Of a stretch of 64,000 nt of DNA, positions 40,138-49,104 are shown piece by piece. Where the stretch lies: NCBI RefSeq assembly GCF_021582895.2, contig NZ_CP091139.2:3410001-3474000 (forward strand). Reading direction: 5' to 3'. Under the pieces are notes generated by a model. The model did no database searches, was not told where the DNA came from, and saw only the letters and a program-made list of their open reading frames with translations. Made by a program: the position numbers and the translations under genes. Position 1 is the stretch's first letter. Each line of letters starts with the position of its first letter. This DNA comes from Microbacterium elymi (GTDB taxonomy: Bacteria > Actinomycetota > Actinomycetes > Actinomycetales > Microbacteriaceae).

Positions 40138-41591
40138 ACGGCCTCCTGTGCCCGGATCCGACGCGCCGAGGCGAACCAGGTGACCAGGAACGAGAGCACC
40201 AGCGCGAAGAAGACGCCGAGGTTGGCGTAGGCCCAGTCGCCGCCGCGCCCGCCGATCAGGAACAGGAAGTAGCCCTGCCAGTTGTTCCAGGCGGCCTCGT
40301 CGGCGAAGTTGTTCACCACGAAGCCCCAGCCGATGACGGATGCCACGACCATCGTGATGATCGCGGTCCAGTTCCACGAGCCGTAGCGACCCTTCGGATC
40401 GAACAGCGCCTCCTCGTCATAGTCCTTGCGACGACGCAGGATGTCGGCGATCAGAATGCCCGCCCACGACGCGAGCGGCACGCCGAGCGTGATCAGGAAG
40501 CTCTGGAACGGGCCGAGGAAGCCCTGCGCGAAGAACACCACCCAGATGGTGCCCAGAGTCAGGATCACGCCGTCGATGGCCGCCGCCGAGGGGCGGGGGA
40601 TGCGGATGCCCAGGCTCAGCAGGGTCAGGCCGGACGAGTAGATGCCCAGCACCGCCCCCGAGACCAGCGCCAGGATCGCGGTGATCAGGAAGGGGACGAG
40701 CACCCAGACCGGAAGGATCTGCGCGAGCGCACCGATCGGGTCGTTGCCGATCGCGGTGGCCAGATCGGCATCCGATCCGCCCAGCAGCAGGCCGAACACC
40801 ACGAGGATCACCGGGGCGATCGACCCGCCGAACGTGTTCCACCCGATGATGGCGCCGTCCGACGCCGTGCGCTTCTGATAGCGCGACCAGTCGGCGGCGA
40901 TGTTGATCCACCCCAGCCCGAAGCCGGTCATCACCATGACCAGCGCGCCGATGACCTGGCCGATGCTGCCGTTCGGAAGGGTCATCACGGCGCCCAGGTC
41001 GATGTGCGGGATCGCCAGGATGATGTACAGGATCGTGACGAGGCCGGTGATCCAGGTGAGCACCGACTGCAGCTTCATGATCGTGTGGTAGCCGAGGACG
41101 GATGCCGTCACGATCAGCGCGGCGACCACGACGAGCGCGATCAGCTTGACCGCCACCCCGCCGTCGCCGCCGAGCTGGGTGATGATCGTGGCGGTGGCCA
41201 GCACCGCCATGATCGCCAGGAACGTCTCCCACCCGATCGAGGTGAGCCACGAGACGATGCCGGGCACCTTCTGCCCGTGCACGCCGAACGCCGAGCGCGA
41301 CAGCACCATCGTCGGCGCCGAGCCCCGCTTGCCGGCGATCGCGATCAGCCCGCAGAGGAAGAACGAGACGACGATCCCGATCACCGATACGAGGGTGGCC
41401 TGCCAGAACGAGATCCCGAAGCCGAGAACGAACGACCCGTACGACATGCCGAACACCGAGACGTTCGCGGCGAACCAGGGCCAGAACAGGTCGCGCGGCT
41501 TGGCCGTTCGCTGCGACTCGGGGATGATCTCGATCCCCGTGCGCTCGATCAGGGTCGAAGCGGGCAGGGACTCGTCGGTCGGAGCGGACAC
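40134..41591 (-). CDS. NCS1-family permease (cytosine/purine/hydantoin type, CodB-like)
   Basis: Intact, 485 residues, about twelve helices. The N-terminal region TAKPRDLFWPWFAANVSVFGMSYGSFVLGFGISFWQA is typical of NCS1 Na+ or H+ symporters of nucleobases and allantoin, as are the segments FGVHGQKVPGIVSWLTSIGWE and GFGLGWINIAADWSRYQKR. Coupled to the hydrolase downstream, uptake and hydrolysis of an amide- or ring-containing nitrogen compound is plausible. The exact substrate is not readable. Confidence 0.92.
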   Translation of the reverse strand: MSAPTDESLPASTLIERTGIEIIPESQRTAKPRDLFWPWFAANVSVFGMSYGSFVLGFGISFWQATLVSVIGIVVSFFLCGLIAIAGKRGSAPTMVLSRSAFGVHGQKVPGIVSWLTSIGWETFLAIMAVLATATIITQLGGDGGVAVKLIALVVVAALIVTASVLGYHTIMKLQSVLTWITGLVTILYIILAIPHIDLGAVMTLPNGSIGQVIGALVMVMTGFGLGWINIAADWSRYQKRTASDGAIIGWNTFGGSIAPVILVVFGLLLGGSDADLATAIGNDPIGALAQILPVWVLVPFLITAILALVSGAVLGIYSSGLTLLSLGIRIPRPSAAAIDGVILTLGTIWVVFFAQGFLGPFQSFLITLGVPLASWAGILIADILRRRKDYDEEALFDPKGRYGSWNWTAIITMVVASVIGWGFVVNNFADEAAWNNWQGYFLFLIGGRGGDWAYANLGVFFALVLSFLVTWFASARRIRAQEAV

Positions 41592-41728
41592 GGGGCCTCC
41601 TCGGTGGCGCGGCCGTCAGGGCGATCGGATGCCCCCATCCTGGCACCACGCAGCCCACAGCGGGCCGCATCCGGCGTGGTTGCATCCGCAGCGACGACGG
41701 AGCACGCTGGGAGGACCGAGGAGGGGCC

Positions 41729-42877
41729 ATGAGCGCGAGACGCGCCGGAGCGATCACAGGAGCCGTCGCGCTGGCGGCGATGCTGACGGTCGCGCTGATG
41801 GGCTGCGCGCCGACCGTCCAGCCCACGGCATCCGCACCCACGGCGTCCCGCCCCGCCCCGACCGGGTCGACCTCATCCGGATCAGCGGTGCAGACCCTGG
41901 CCGCACCGACGACCCTGGCCGAGGACCTGGACGCACCCTGGTCGGTCGTCCCCCTCGCAGACGGCGGGGCGTTGATCTCGCAGCGGGGCGACGGCCGCAT
42001 CCTCGAGCTGACCGCCGCCGGACGGACCCGCGAGGTCGGCACCGTGCCCGGCGTGGTCGCCTCCGGCGAGGGCGGCCTGAACGGCATCGCGCTGTGGACC
42101 GGCGACGGGACGTGGCTGTACGCCTACCACGCCGCCGCGCACGACAACCGCGTGGTGCGGATGCCGATGGTCGGCGATGCCGGCTCGTATCGGCTGGGCG
42201 CGCCCGAGACCGTGCTGAGCGGCATCCGCAAGGCGTCCTTCCACAACGGCGGCCGACTCGCGTTCGGTCCGGACGGAGACCTGTACGTCACCACCGGCGA
42301 CGCCGGCGAATCCAACGACGCGCAGGATACGGGCAGCCGCAACGGCAAGATCCTGCGCATCACGCCCACCGGCGACCCGGCACCGGGCAACCCGTTCGGC
42401 AACGATGTGTACAGCTACGGCCATCGGAACGTCCAGGGCATCGCCTGGACGGCGGACGGGACGATGTGGGCCAGCGAATTCGGGCAGAACACGTGGGACG
42501 AGCTGAATGTGATCGTCCCCGGCGGGAACTACGGCTGGCCGGTGGTCGAGGGCATCGCCGGCGACGACCGGTTCCGCGATCCGATCGCCCAGTGGCCGAC
42601 CAGCCAGGCCAGCCCCAGCGGCCTGGCCGCCCTCGGCGACACGCTCTACCTCGCCTGCCTGCGCGGCGAGCGCCTGTGGCAGGTGCGCACCTCCGGCGAC
42701 ACGATGATCGGCGAACCGGTCGCACTGCTGTCGGGGCACGGGCGCCTGCGGGACGTCGTGGTGGCACCGGACCAGAGCCTGTGGGTGCTCACCAACAACA
42801 CCGACGGCCGCGGCAGCCCGCGTGCCGGCGACGACCACCTGCTGCGGGTCGCGGTGCGGCAGGAGGCCGCGGGGTAG
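41729..42877 (+). CDS. PQQ-type glucose/sorbosone dehydrogenase-like lipoprotein
   Basis: Intact, 382 residues. The lipoprotein signal (AGAITGAVALAAMLTVALMGC) gives lipidated Cys26. The six-bladed propeller is indicated by DAPWSVVPLADGGALISQRGDGRI, GEGGLNGIAL, GRLAFGPDGDLYVTTGDAG, GKILRITPTGDPAPGNPF, YGHRNVQGIAW and EFGQNTWDELNVI. It matches the GSDH/sorbosone dehydrogenase family, whose members oxidise sugars in the envelope with PQQ in some cases. Whether this one binds PQQ is not known; no PQQ synthesis genes are in the window. Confidence 0.9.
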   Translation: MSARRAGAITGAVALAAMLTVALMGCAPTVQPTASAPTASRPAPTGSTSSGSAVQTLAAPTTLAEDLDAPWSVVPLADGGALISQRGDGRILELTAAGRTREVGTVPGVVASGEGGLNGIALWTGDGTWLYAYHAAAHDNRVVRMPMVGDAGSYRLGAPETVLSGIRKASFHNGGRLAFGPDGDLYVTTGDAGESNDAQDTGSRNGKILRITPTGDPAPGNPFGNDVYSYGHRNVQGIAWTADGTMWASEFGQNTWDELNVIVPGGNYGWPVVEGIAGDDRFRDPIAQWPTSQASPSGLAALGDTLYLACLRGERLWQVRTSGDTMIGEPVALLSGHGRLRDVVVAPDQSLWVLTNNTDGRGSPRAGDDHLLRVAVRQEAAG

Positions 42878-42886
42878 CGTGGCGAC

Positions 42887-44561
42887 ATGACGACGCTCGG
42901 ACGCGGCAGGCAGCCCGGTGGCACGCATATGGTCGAGAACCAGCCGGAGTGGCGGGTCGATCTGGACGAGTACGAGGTGAACGCGCCGCTGCGCGAGGCG
43001 GTGGCCGCATTCGGCGGAAGCTGGGCCGACGCCGAGCTGCACGAGGCGGGCCGTCTCGTCGGGGAGCGCGCCTTCCAGCGCGACGCCCAGCTCGCGCACC
43101 AGCATCCGCCCGTCGCCCACACCTTCGACCGCTGGGGCTTCCGGCTGGACGAGGTCGAATACGACGAGTCCTACCACCGGATCATCGGCGCGGCGGTGGC
43201 CCACGGCACGCACACCTCGGCGTGGGCCGACCCGCGCCCGGGCGCGGCCGTCGCCCGGGCGGCCGCGTTCATGCTGTTCGCGCAGGTCGAGCCGGGGCAC
43301 GCGTGCCCGATCTCGATGACGCACGCCGCCGTGGCATCCATCCGCGAATCGCCGTGGGTGGCGGACGAATGGATGCCGCGGCTGTACGCCCGCACCTACG
43401 ACCGTCATCTGCTGCCGGCCCCGGACAAGCCCAGCGCCCTGGTGGGGATGGCGATGACCGAGAAGCAGGGCGGCTCCGACGTCCGTGCGAACCGGACCTC
43501 CGGCGTGCACACCAGCGGTCACAGCTACCAGCTCACCGGGCACAAATGGTTCTGCTCCGCGCCGATGTCCGACGCGTTCCTCGTCCTGGCGCAGACGCGA
43601 AGGGGCGCGCAGGAGGAGGGGCTGTCGTGCCTGTTCGTCCCGCGTGTCGCTGCCGCACGGCGAGCGCAACGTGTTCCGGATCGAGCGGCTGAAGGACAAG
43701 GTGGGCAACCGCTCGAACGCGTCGGCCGAGATCGAGTTCGACGGCACCGTGGGGATCCTGCTGGGCGAGCCGGGCCGCGGCGTTCGCACCATCATCGAGA
43801 TGGTGCAGCGCACCCGGCTGGACTGCGTGCTGGGCACCGCGGCCGGAATGCGCCAGAGCGTCGCCGAGGCCGTCTGGCACGCCCGGCAGCGGCGGGCGTT
43901 CGGCCGACTCCTGGTGGAGCAGCCCGCGATGACCGCCGTGCTGGCCGACCTCGCCCTCGAGTCCGAGGCCGCCATGCTCGTCGGCCTCCGCCTCGCGCAG
44001 GCGTTCGAGGCGGACGCCACCGACACCGACCTCGCCTTCCGCCGCCTGGCGACCCCGGTGACGAAGTACTGGGTGTGCAAGCGGGGGCCGCAGCACGCCT
44101 ACGAGGCGATGGAGTGCCTCGGCGGCAACGGCTACATCGAATCCTTCCCGCTCGGCCGCCGCTACCGGGAGCAGCCGGTGATGGCGATCTGGGAGGGTTC
44201 CGGCAACGTCATCGCATTGGATGTGCTGCGGGCGCTGTCGCGCGACCCCGACTCGGCGGCCGCGCTGCGCGACGAGCTCGAGGCCGCGAACGGCGCCCAT
44301 CGGCTGCTGGACGCCCACACCCGGCGCACCCTGGCGCTGCTGCACGAGGTCGGCGGCGCCGACGTCGACGCGGCGCAGGCGCAGGCGCGGCGCCTGTCCG
44401 AGGCCCTGGCGCTGGCGCTTCAGGCCAGCGTGATGGCGCGGTTCGCGCCGACAGCCGATGCGGAGGCGTTCATCGGGGCCCGACTGGGAGAAGATCGGTC
44501 CTGGCAGTACGGCACGCTGCCGCGCGGGACGGATGCCGCGGCCATCGTCGCGCGGCACTGA
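42887..44561 (+). CDS. Acyl-CoA dehydrogenase family protein, AidB-like, one frameshift
   Basis: About 557 residues. The AidB-type order is clear: N-terminal domain with THSFxRWG-like HTFDRWGFRLDEVEY, then GHACPISMTHAAV, MAMTEKQGGSDVRANRT, LTGHKWFCSAPMSDAFLVLAQT, LKDKVGNRSNASAEIEFDG, then WVCKRGPQHAYEAMECLGGNGYIE and IWEGSGNVIALDVLRAL. These correspond to the flavoprotein AidB branch, linked to the alkylation response in E. coli. The frame changes near 43655 (CGTGTCGCTGCC with an extra C). It follows the dehydrogenase gene after 9 bases. A role in DNA protection is family-based only. Confidence 0.9.
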
Positions 44562-44573
44562 GCCGGACCCGGG

Positions 44574-45207
44574 TCAGGGGTAGCGGCTGGGCTGCGCGCA
44601 CATCACGAGGACGGCGATGCCGCCGAACGGGACCAGCGCGAGGAAGATGAATCCCCAGTGGAATCCGGCGTCGCGCAGGCGGCGGACGGTGACGGCGAGG
44701 TTGGGGACGATGACGGCGACGCCCCAGAGCACCAGGACGACCCAGATCAGGCCGAGGAACGCCGTCGGGCCCATGGGGTAGCGGCTGTACCCGGCGAACG
44801 CGGTGCCGATGCTGAGGACGATCACCAGCAGGTAGAAGGCGGCGACGATGATCGCGTTGAACAGCGTCCACCACCAGAACTCGGGGCGCGTCGCCCGGCC
44901 GTCGAAGGTGGCGTACTTGGCGAAGACCGTGCGCAAGCGCGCCGCCCATCCCGGTGACCAGGGGGCGGTCGTCGGCGTGTGAGCGCCAGACCCCGACGGG
45001 CGGGGGAGCGTAGCTGCCGTACGGTGTGCCGCCGGCCGGGTAATGCGCGGGTGCCACCGGAGCCACGGGCGTCGCCGGCGCTGCCGGGGGTGCGGCCACT
45101 GCCCGGGTCTCGGTCGACCACGCGGTCCCGTTCCACCAGCGCTCACCGCCGGAGCCGCTCGGGTCGGGGTACCAGCCTGCGGGCGGCTGCGGGGTGCTCG
45201 TGCTCAC
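44574..45207 (-). CDS. DUF2510-DUF805 membrane protein, one frameshift
   Basis: About 211 residues from GTG 45207. DUF2510 (PPAGWYPDPSGSGGERWWNGTAW) leads into a Pro/Ala linker and the DUF805 membrane domain: FAKYATFDGRATRPEFWWWTLFNAIIVAAFYLLVIVL, FLGLIWVVLVLWGVAVIVPNLAVTVRRLRDAGFHWGFIFLALVPFGGIAVLVM. The frame changes near 44937 (GCGCTTGCG on the coding strand). DUF805 proteins are small integral membrane proteins of unknown role. It converges with the AidB-like gene. Confidence 0.87.
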
Positions 45208-45304
45208 GGCGTCGTCTCCTCATTCGCGCGGGTGTCTTCACCGTATCGCGTCGGGGCGTCCTGCCCACAGCCGTGCGCGCGCCGGGCCGTCCTAAGCTGT
45301 CGGC

Positions 45305-46512
45305 GTGAGGCGTGCGCGAATCCCCCTGCTGTGCGGAACGACGATGCTGGCGCTGGCCGCGGCATCCGTTCCCGCGCACGCGGTGACGCCCGCGCCCACC
45401 GCGCCCGCGTCGGCTGCCGCCTCGGTCACTGTCCGGGCCGCGACCGCGGATGAGACCGACGCGGCCGCCTTCGACCGGGTGCAGGCCATGTCGCTGCGCG
45501 AGAAGGCCGCATCGGTGATCATGGGCCACATCCCGACCACCGATCCCGGCACGCTCACGGACTACATGTCCTCCACCCACGTCGGCGGGTTCATCCTGAT
45601 GGGCGCCAACATCCCGGCGGACGAGCCGCGGCTGCGCGCGCTGACCTCCGCCCTGACGATCGACGCCGACATCCCGCCGCTGATCGCGGTCGATGAGGAG
45701 GGCGGCGACGTCACCCGGCTGCCCTGGGACCGCTTCCGGGCGGGCGAGGGACTGCAGGGCGCCTCTGACGCCGAGGTGGAGGCGGTGTTCGCCGGCCGCG
45801 GTGCGCTGGTGCAGCGCGCGGGGATCGGGGTGAACTTCGGCGTGATCGCGGACGTCACCGCCGACCGGCGCTCGTTCATCTTCGACCGGGTGCTGGGCAC
45901 CTCGCCGAACGACGCCGCCGCCCATGCGGCCGCGGCCGTGCGCGGTGAGGGCGACCAGGCGCTGACCACCCTGAAGCACTTTCCCGGACACGGCGCCGTC
46001 GAGGGCAATTCGCACGTGATGATCCCGGCCACCGCGATCTCGAAGGCCGACTGGGAGAAGACGGACGCCGTGCCCTTCCGGTCCGGGATCGACGCCGGGG
46101 CGCCGCTGCTGATGTTCGGACACCTCGCCTACACCGCGGTGGACCGGGCACCGGCATCCCTGTCCGCGCGCTGGCACGAGATCGCACGCAGCGAGCTGGG
46201 GTTCGACGGGGTGGCGATCACGGACGATCTGGGGATGCCTGCAGGCCTCCGGGGTGGCGGCCTACCGCGACCCGGTGGCCAACGCCGTAGCCGCCATCGC
46301 GGCGGGCAACGACATGGTGCTCTCGGTGATGTTCACCACCCCCACGTCGGCGGACCGCATCACGGACGGCATCGTCGCGGCGGTGGGGGATGGCACGCTG
46401 CCGCCCGACCGGCTGGAGCAGGCCGCCGAGGGCGTCATGCGGCTGCGGCTTGCAGACCGCCGGGGACGGACGAGGCATGGTTCCCTGCCCGGACTGTGTG
46501 CCGGTCGACTGA
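45305..46512 (+). CDS. Secreted glycoside hydrolase family 3 (NagZ-like), two frameshifts
   Basis: About 402 residues from GTG 45305. A signal peptide (IPLLCGTTMLALAAASVPAHA) is followed by the GH3 barrel: KAASVIMGHIP, VGGFILMGAN, PPLIAVDEEGGDVTRL, the loop motif KHFPGHGAVEGNSHVMIP and nucleophile Asp in FDGVAITDDLGM. These match beta-N-acetylglucosaminidases of the NagZ branch. The position normally occupied by Asp of the catalytic Asp-His dyad (DSH) reads NSH. Frame changes are needed near 46237 (ATGCCTGCAG) and 46449 (CGGCTTGCAG), after which it ends PCPDCVPVD. Peptidoglycan or chitin-fragment hydrolysis is inferred. Confidence 0.85.
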
Positions 46513-46548
46513 TCAGACGTGCATGATCAGGCGTACATGATCAGACGG
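46510..46548 (+). repeat. Three 14-bp tandem units between convergent genes
   Basis: TGATCAGACGTGCA (46510), TGATCAGGCGTACA (46524) and TGATCAGACGG (46538, partial). The first unit includes the GH3 stop and the third enters the end of the convergent gene at 46541. Confidence 0.75.
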
Positions 46549-47407
46549 CGATGCAGTCGAGCAGGCGGTGCCGGAGCGTGTTCGCGCGGTCGGCGAAGCC
46601 GCGCTGGCGGCGGACGTACTCGGCTTTGCCGTCGGCGGTCTCGATCGGCACCGGCTCTCCGACCCATTCGCGCAGCTCGTACGGCGAGGCCTGCATGTCC
46701 AGAGAGCGGATGTCGCGGGCGAGCTCGAAGGCATCCAGCAACAGGTCGCCGGGCGCCAGCGGCCCGAGCTTCACGGACCACTTGTACAGGTCCATGTTCG
46801 CGTGCAGGCAGCCCGGCTGCTCGCTGCCGGCCTGGCCGTCGCGCGAGAGCGGAACGGCATTGCGGGGTGCGGCATCCGGCGTGAAGAACCGGAACGCGTC
46901 GAAGTGGGTGCATTTCAGGTCGTGCGCCTCGACCACCGCGTCGGTCTCGCCCTGTCCGAGCCGCAGCGGAATCGGATGCCGGTGCTCGCGCTGCCGGTAC
47001 ACCATCGCCCACTCGTGCAGGCCGAGGCAGCCGAACCGCGCGGGGCGATCGACGGTGGCGCGCAGGATGCGGGTGATCGCGTCGATCAGCGGCGTCTTCT
47101 CCTGCCGGAACGAGGTCGCGTCCACGCATGCGCTGCCGGGGTTCGACCCGGCGGTGTACCAGCGCTTGTGTGCCCGCTCCTGTGCGTCCTCCAGTTCGAC
47201 GCCGGCCCCGGGGTGCCACGTACGCAGCACCGCCGGCTTGTACGAGTAGTACGTGAACAGGAAGTCCTCGACGGGATGCTTCAGCCCCCGCGCCGCGCGT
47301 TCGCGGTGCCCGGCGGTGAGGGCGTCGGCGCGAGCGCGGTGCGCGGCTTCCCGGGCACGCCACTCGGTGCCGCGCAGCACCGTCGGAGGAGGGGCCAGGA
47401 GCGTCAT
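46541..47407 (-). CDS. Conserved actinobacterial protein, often labelled 3-methyladenine DNA glycosylase
   Basis: Intact, 288 residues from ATG 47407. Recognisable family features are EWRAREAAHRARADALT, HPVEDFLFTYYSYKPAVLRTWHPGAGV, RFGCLGLHEWAMVYRQ, HRHPIPLRLGQGETDAVVE, CTHFDAFRFFTPDAAPRN and QPGCLHANMDLYKW. I recall this family being named 3-methyladenine DNA glycosylase in databases, but it lacks an obvious HhH-GPD or AlkA/MPG motif, so activity is uncertain. It diverges from the ArsR gene, with the shared spacer holding that gene's promoter and operator. Confidence 0.8.
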   Translation of the reverse strand: MTLLAPPPTVLRGTEWRAREAAHRARADALTAGHRERAARGLKHPVEDFLFTYYSYKPAVLRTWHPGAGVELEDAQERAHKRWYTAGSNPGSACVDATSFRQEKTPLIDAITRILRATVDRPARFGCLGLHEWAMVYRQREHRHPIPLRLGQGETDAVVEAHDLKCTHFDAFRFFTPDAAPRNAVPLSRDGQAGSEQPGCLHANMDLYKWSVKLGPLAPGDLLLDAFELARDIRSLDMQASPYELREWVGEPVPIETADGKAEYVRRQRGFADRANTLRHRLLDCIAV

Positions 47408-47449
47408 CCCTCCAGGGTAGGCGTGCGCCGCCGACTTCCGCCGCACCGC

Positions 47450-47479
47450 TTGACAGGTGACTAATTGGTCACCTAACAT
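47450..47479 (+). promoter_or_regulatory. Promoter and overlapping operator of the ArsR-SRPBCC operon
   Basis: TTGACA (47450-47455) and TAACAT (47474-47479) are 18 bases apart. The perfect palindrome AGGTGACTAATTGGTCACCT (47455-47474, 7-bp arms) fills the spacer, so a bound repressor would exclude RNA polymerase. Confidence 0.82.
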
Positions 47480-47485
47480 TCAGAG

Positions 47486-47807
47486 ATGGATGACGACGAC
47501 CCGGTCTTCAAGGCTCTGGCCGACTCGACCCGCCGCCACCTGCTGGACCAGCTCTTCGAGCGCGATGGCCGTGCACTCGGCGAACTGGACACGGACGTGG
47601 AGATGACGCGCTTCGGTGTGATGAAGCACCTCAAGGTGCTTCAGGACGCCGGGCTGGTCACCTCCCGCAAGGTCGGACGGCAACGGCTTGCACTTTCTCA
47701 ATCCGGTGCCCATCCGATTGATCCACGACCGGTGGATCAACAAGTACACCGAGCGGCGCGTCAGCGCCCTCACCGAACTCAAGAAGAAGTTGGAGGGCGA
47801 GCAATGA
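47486..47807 (+). CDS. ArsR-family repressor, one frameshift
   Basis: About 107 residues. Winged helix with FKALADSTRRHLLDQLFERDGRALGELDTDVEMTRFGVMKHLKVLQDAGLVTSRKVGRQRL, then (after a frame change near 47685, CGGCTTGCAC) HFLNPVPIRLIHDRWINKYTERRVSALTELKKKLEG. This is the SRPBCC-linked ArsR type. No metal-binding cysteines are seen. The leader is nearly absent: ATG 47486 lies 6 bases after the -10. It overlaps the next gene by ATGA. Confidence 0.9.
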
Positions 47808-48287
47808 CCATCACAGACATGCCCACAGGCACGACCACCCAGGTGTACCAGGTCTTGATCCGGGCCAGTGCCCAGCAGATCTGGGACGCCATCACCACGC
47901 CGGAGTTCACGAGCCGGTACTTCCACGGCGCTCTCGTCGAGACGACGGGTGAGACCGGCACCCCGTTCCGGTACTACGCTCCCGACGGCACCACGCTGTG
48001 GGGCGACGAGATCATCGAGGAGGCCGAGCCGCCGCACAAGCTGGTGGTGCCGTGGCGTTCGCTCTACGACGACGAGATGGCCGCCGAACCGCGCAAGCCG
48101 GGTCACCTGGACGATCGAGGAGCAGGGGAGCGGTGTGTGCCTGCTCACCGCCGTCCACGATCGGCTCGAGAACTCGCCGAAGACCGCCCGAAGCGTCGGC
48201 GGCATCGGCTGGCTGACCGTCATCGACGGGCTCAAGACGGTGCTCGAGACCGGAGAGCCGCTCTTCGCTCCGGACCCGGCGGCCTGA
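47804..48287 (+). CDS. SRPBCC/AHSA1-domain protein, one frameshift
   Basis: About 160 residues. The START-like fold is shown by VYQVLIRASAQQIWDAITTPEFTSRYFHGALVE near the start, PFRYYAPDGTTLWGDEIIEEAEPPHKLV, and VTWTIEEQGSGVCLLTAVHD in the second half. The frame changes near 48097, where CCGCGCAAGCCG has one base too many. These proteins bind hydrophobic ligands or act as small chaperone-like factors. ArsR plus SRPBCC pairs are common in Actinobacteria; start and stop overlap here. Confidence 0.9.
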
Positions 48288-48299
48288 CCCGGCACCGTC

Positions 48300-49016
48300 T
48301 CACTCGTCGTCGACCGGCTCGATCAGCTCGGGGCCGTTGTTGCGCACGTTGCCGACGGCCCTGCCGACGGTGTGATCGGCGAGCGTCTCTGCCACGTCGG
48401 GCGCCGCATCGATGGCGGCGTCGAGGATGTCGCCGACGTTCTCGGTCGTCGGATCGAGCCACGCATCGGCGAAATCGGGGTCGAGGAACAGCGGCATCCG
48501 ATCGTGGATGGAGCCCAGACGTCCGATCGAGTCGCGGGTCAGGATCGTGAAGCTGAGCACCCAGCGAGCCGGGTCGTCGTCGGCGAGGGCCGGGTTCTTC
48601 CACCACTCGTACAGGCCCGCGAAGAACATCGGCCCGTCGTCGGCCGGGTGTACGTAATGCGGGGTCTTCGCGCCGTCGACGGTCTTCCACTCGTAGTAGC
48701 CGGATGCCGGGATCACGGCGCGGTGCTTGATGAGGGCGTTGCGGAACATCGGCTTGTCCTCGACCTCTTCGGCCCGGGCGTTGAACGCACGGGCGCCGAT
48801 CGACAGGTCCTTGGCCCACGCGGGGACCAGCCCCCAGCGGGCGGATTCGAGCCGCCGCGTGGGCGGCTCGGTCTTGGCCGAGTCCAGGACGATCGCGGCG
48901 CTGTCGGTCGGGGCGATGTTGAAGCTCGGTGCCGGGAGCTGGTCGCCTTCGACGTCGACGCGCAGCACGCCCACCAGCTCGGATCCGACGTTTGCCACCA
49001 CGAATCGTCCGCACAT
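48300..49016 (-). CDS. SRAP domain protein (HMCES/YedK family)
   Basis: Intact, 238 residues if started at ATG 49016, giving MCGRFVV. The family forms a thiazolidine crosslink between Cys2 and abasic sites in single-stranded DNA, so this start is required for activity; an upstream ATG would bury the Cys. Other conserved residues are the Asn in FNARAEE, Glu in PASGYYEW and His in SIHDRMPLFL. It protects abasic sites from cleavage during replication. Confidence 0.94.
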   Translation of the reverse strand: MCGRFVVANVGSELVGVLRVDVEGDQLPAPSFNIAPTDSAAIVLDSAKTEPPTRRLESARWGLVPAWAKDLSIGARAFNARAEEVEDKPMFRNALIKHRAVIPASGYYEWKTVDGAKTPHYVHPADDGPMFFAGLYEWWKNPALADDDPARWVLSFTILTRDSIGRLGSIHDRMPLFLDPDFADAWLDPTTENVGDILDAAIDAAPDVAETLADHTVGRAVGNVRNNGPELIEPVDDE

Positions 49017-49104
49017 GGGCATCAGCCTACGTGCGGCCGGGGACACCGGGACGGGCGGCCGCCGACGTCTGACACGCCGGTGACCGCCTCACCCCTGAGC
49101 GGCG

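Noticed and set aside
40098..41732. Long plus-strand open frame opposite the NCS1 permease
   Set aside because: His/Asp/Arg-rich shadow translation of a membrane-protein gene; no domain and no start signal.
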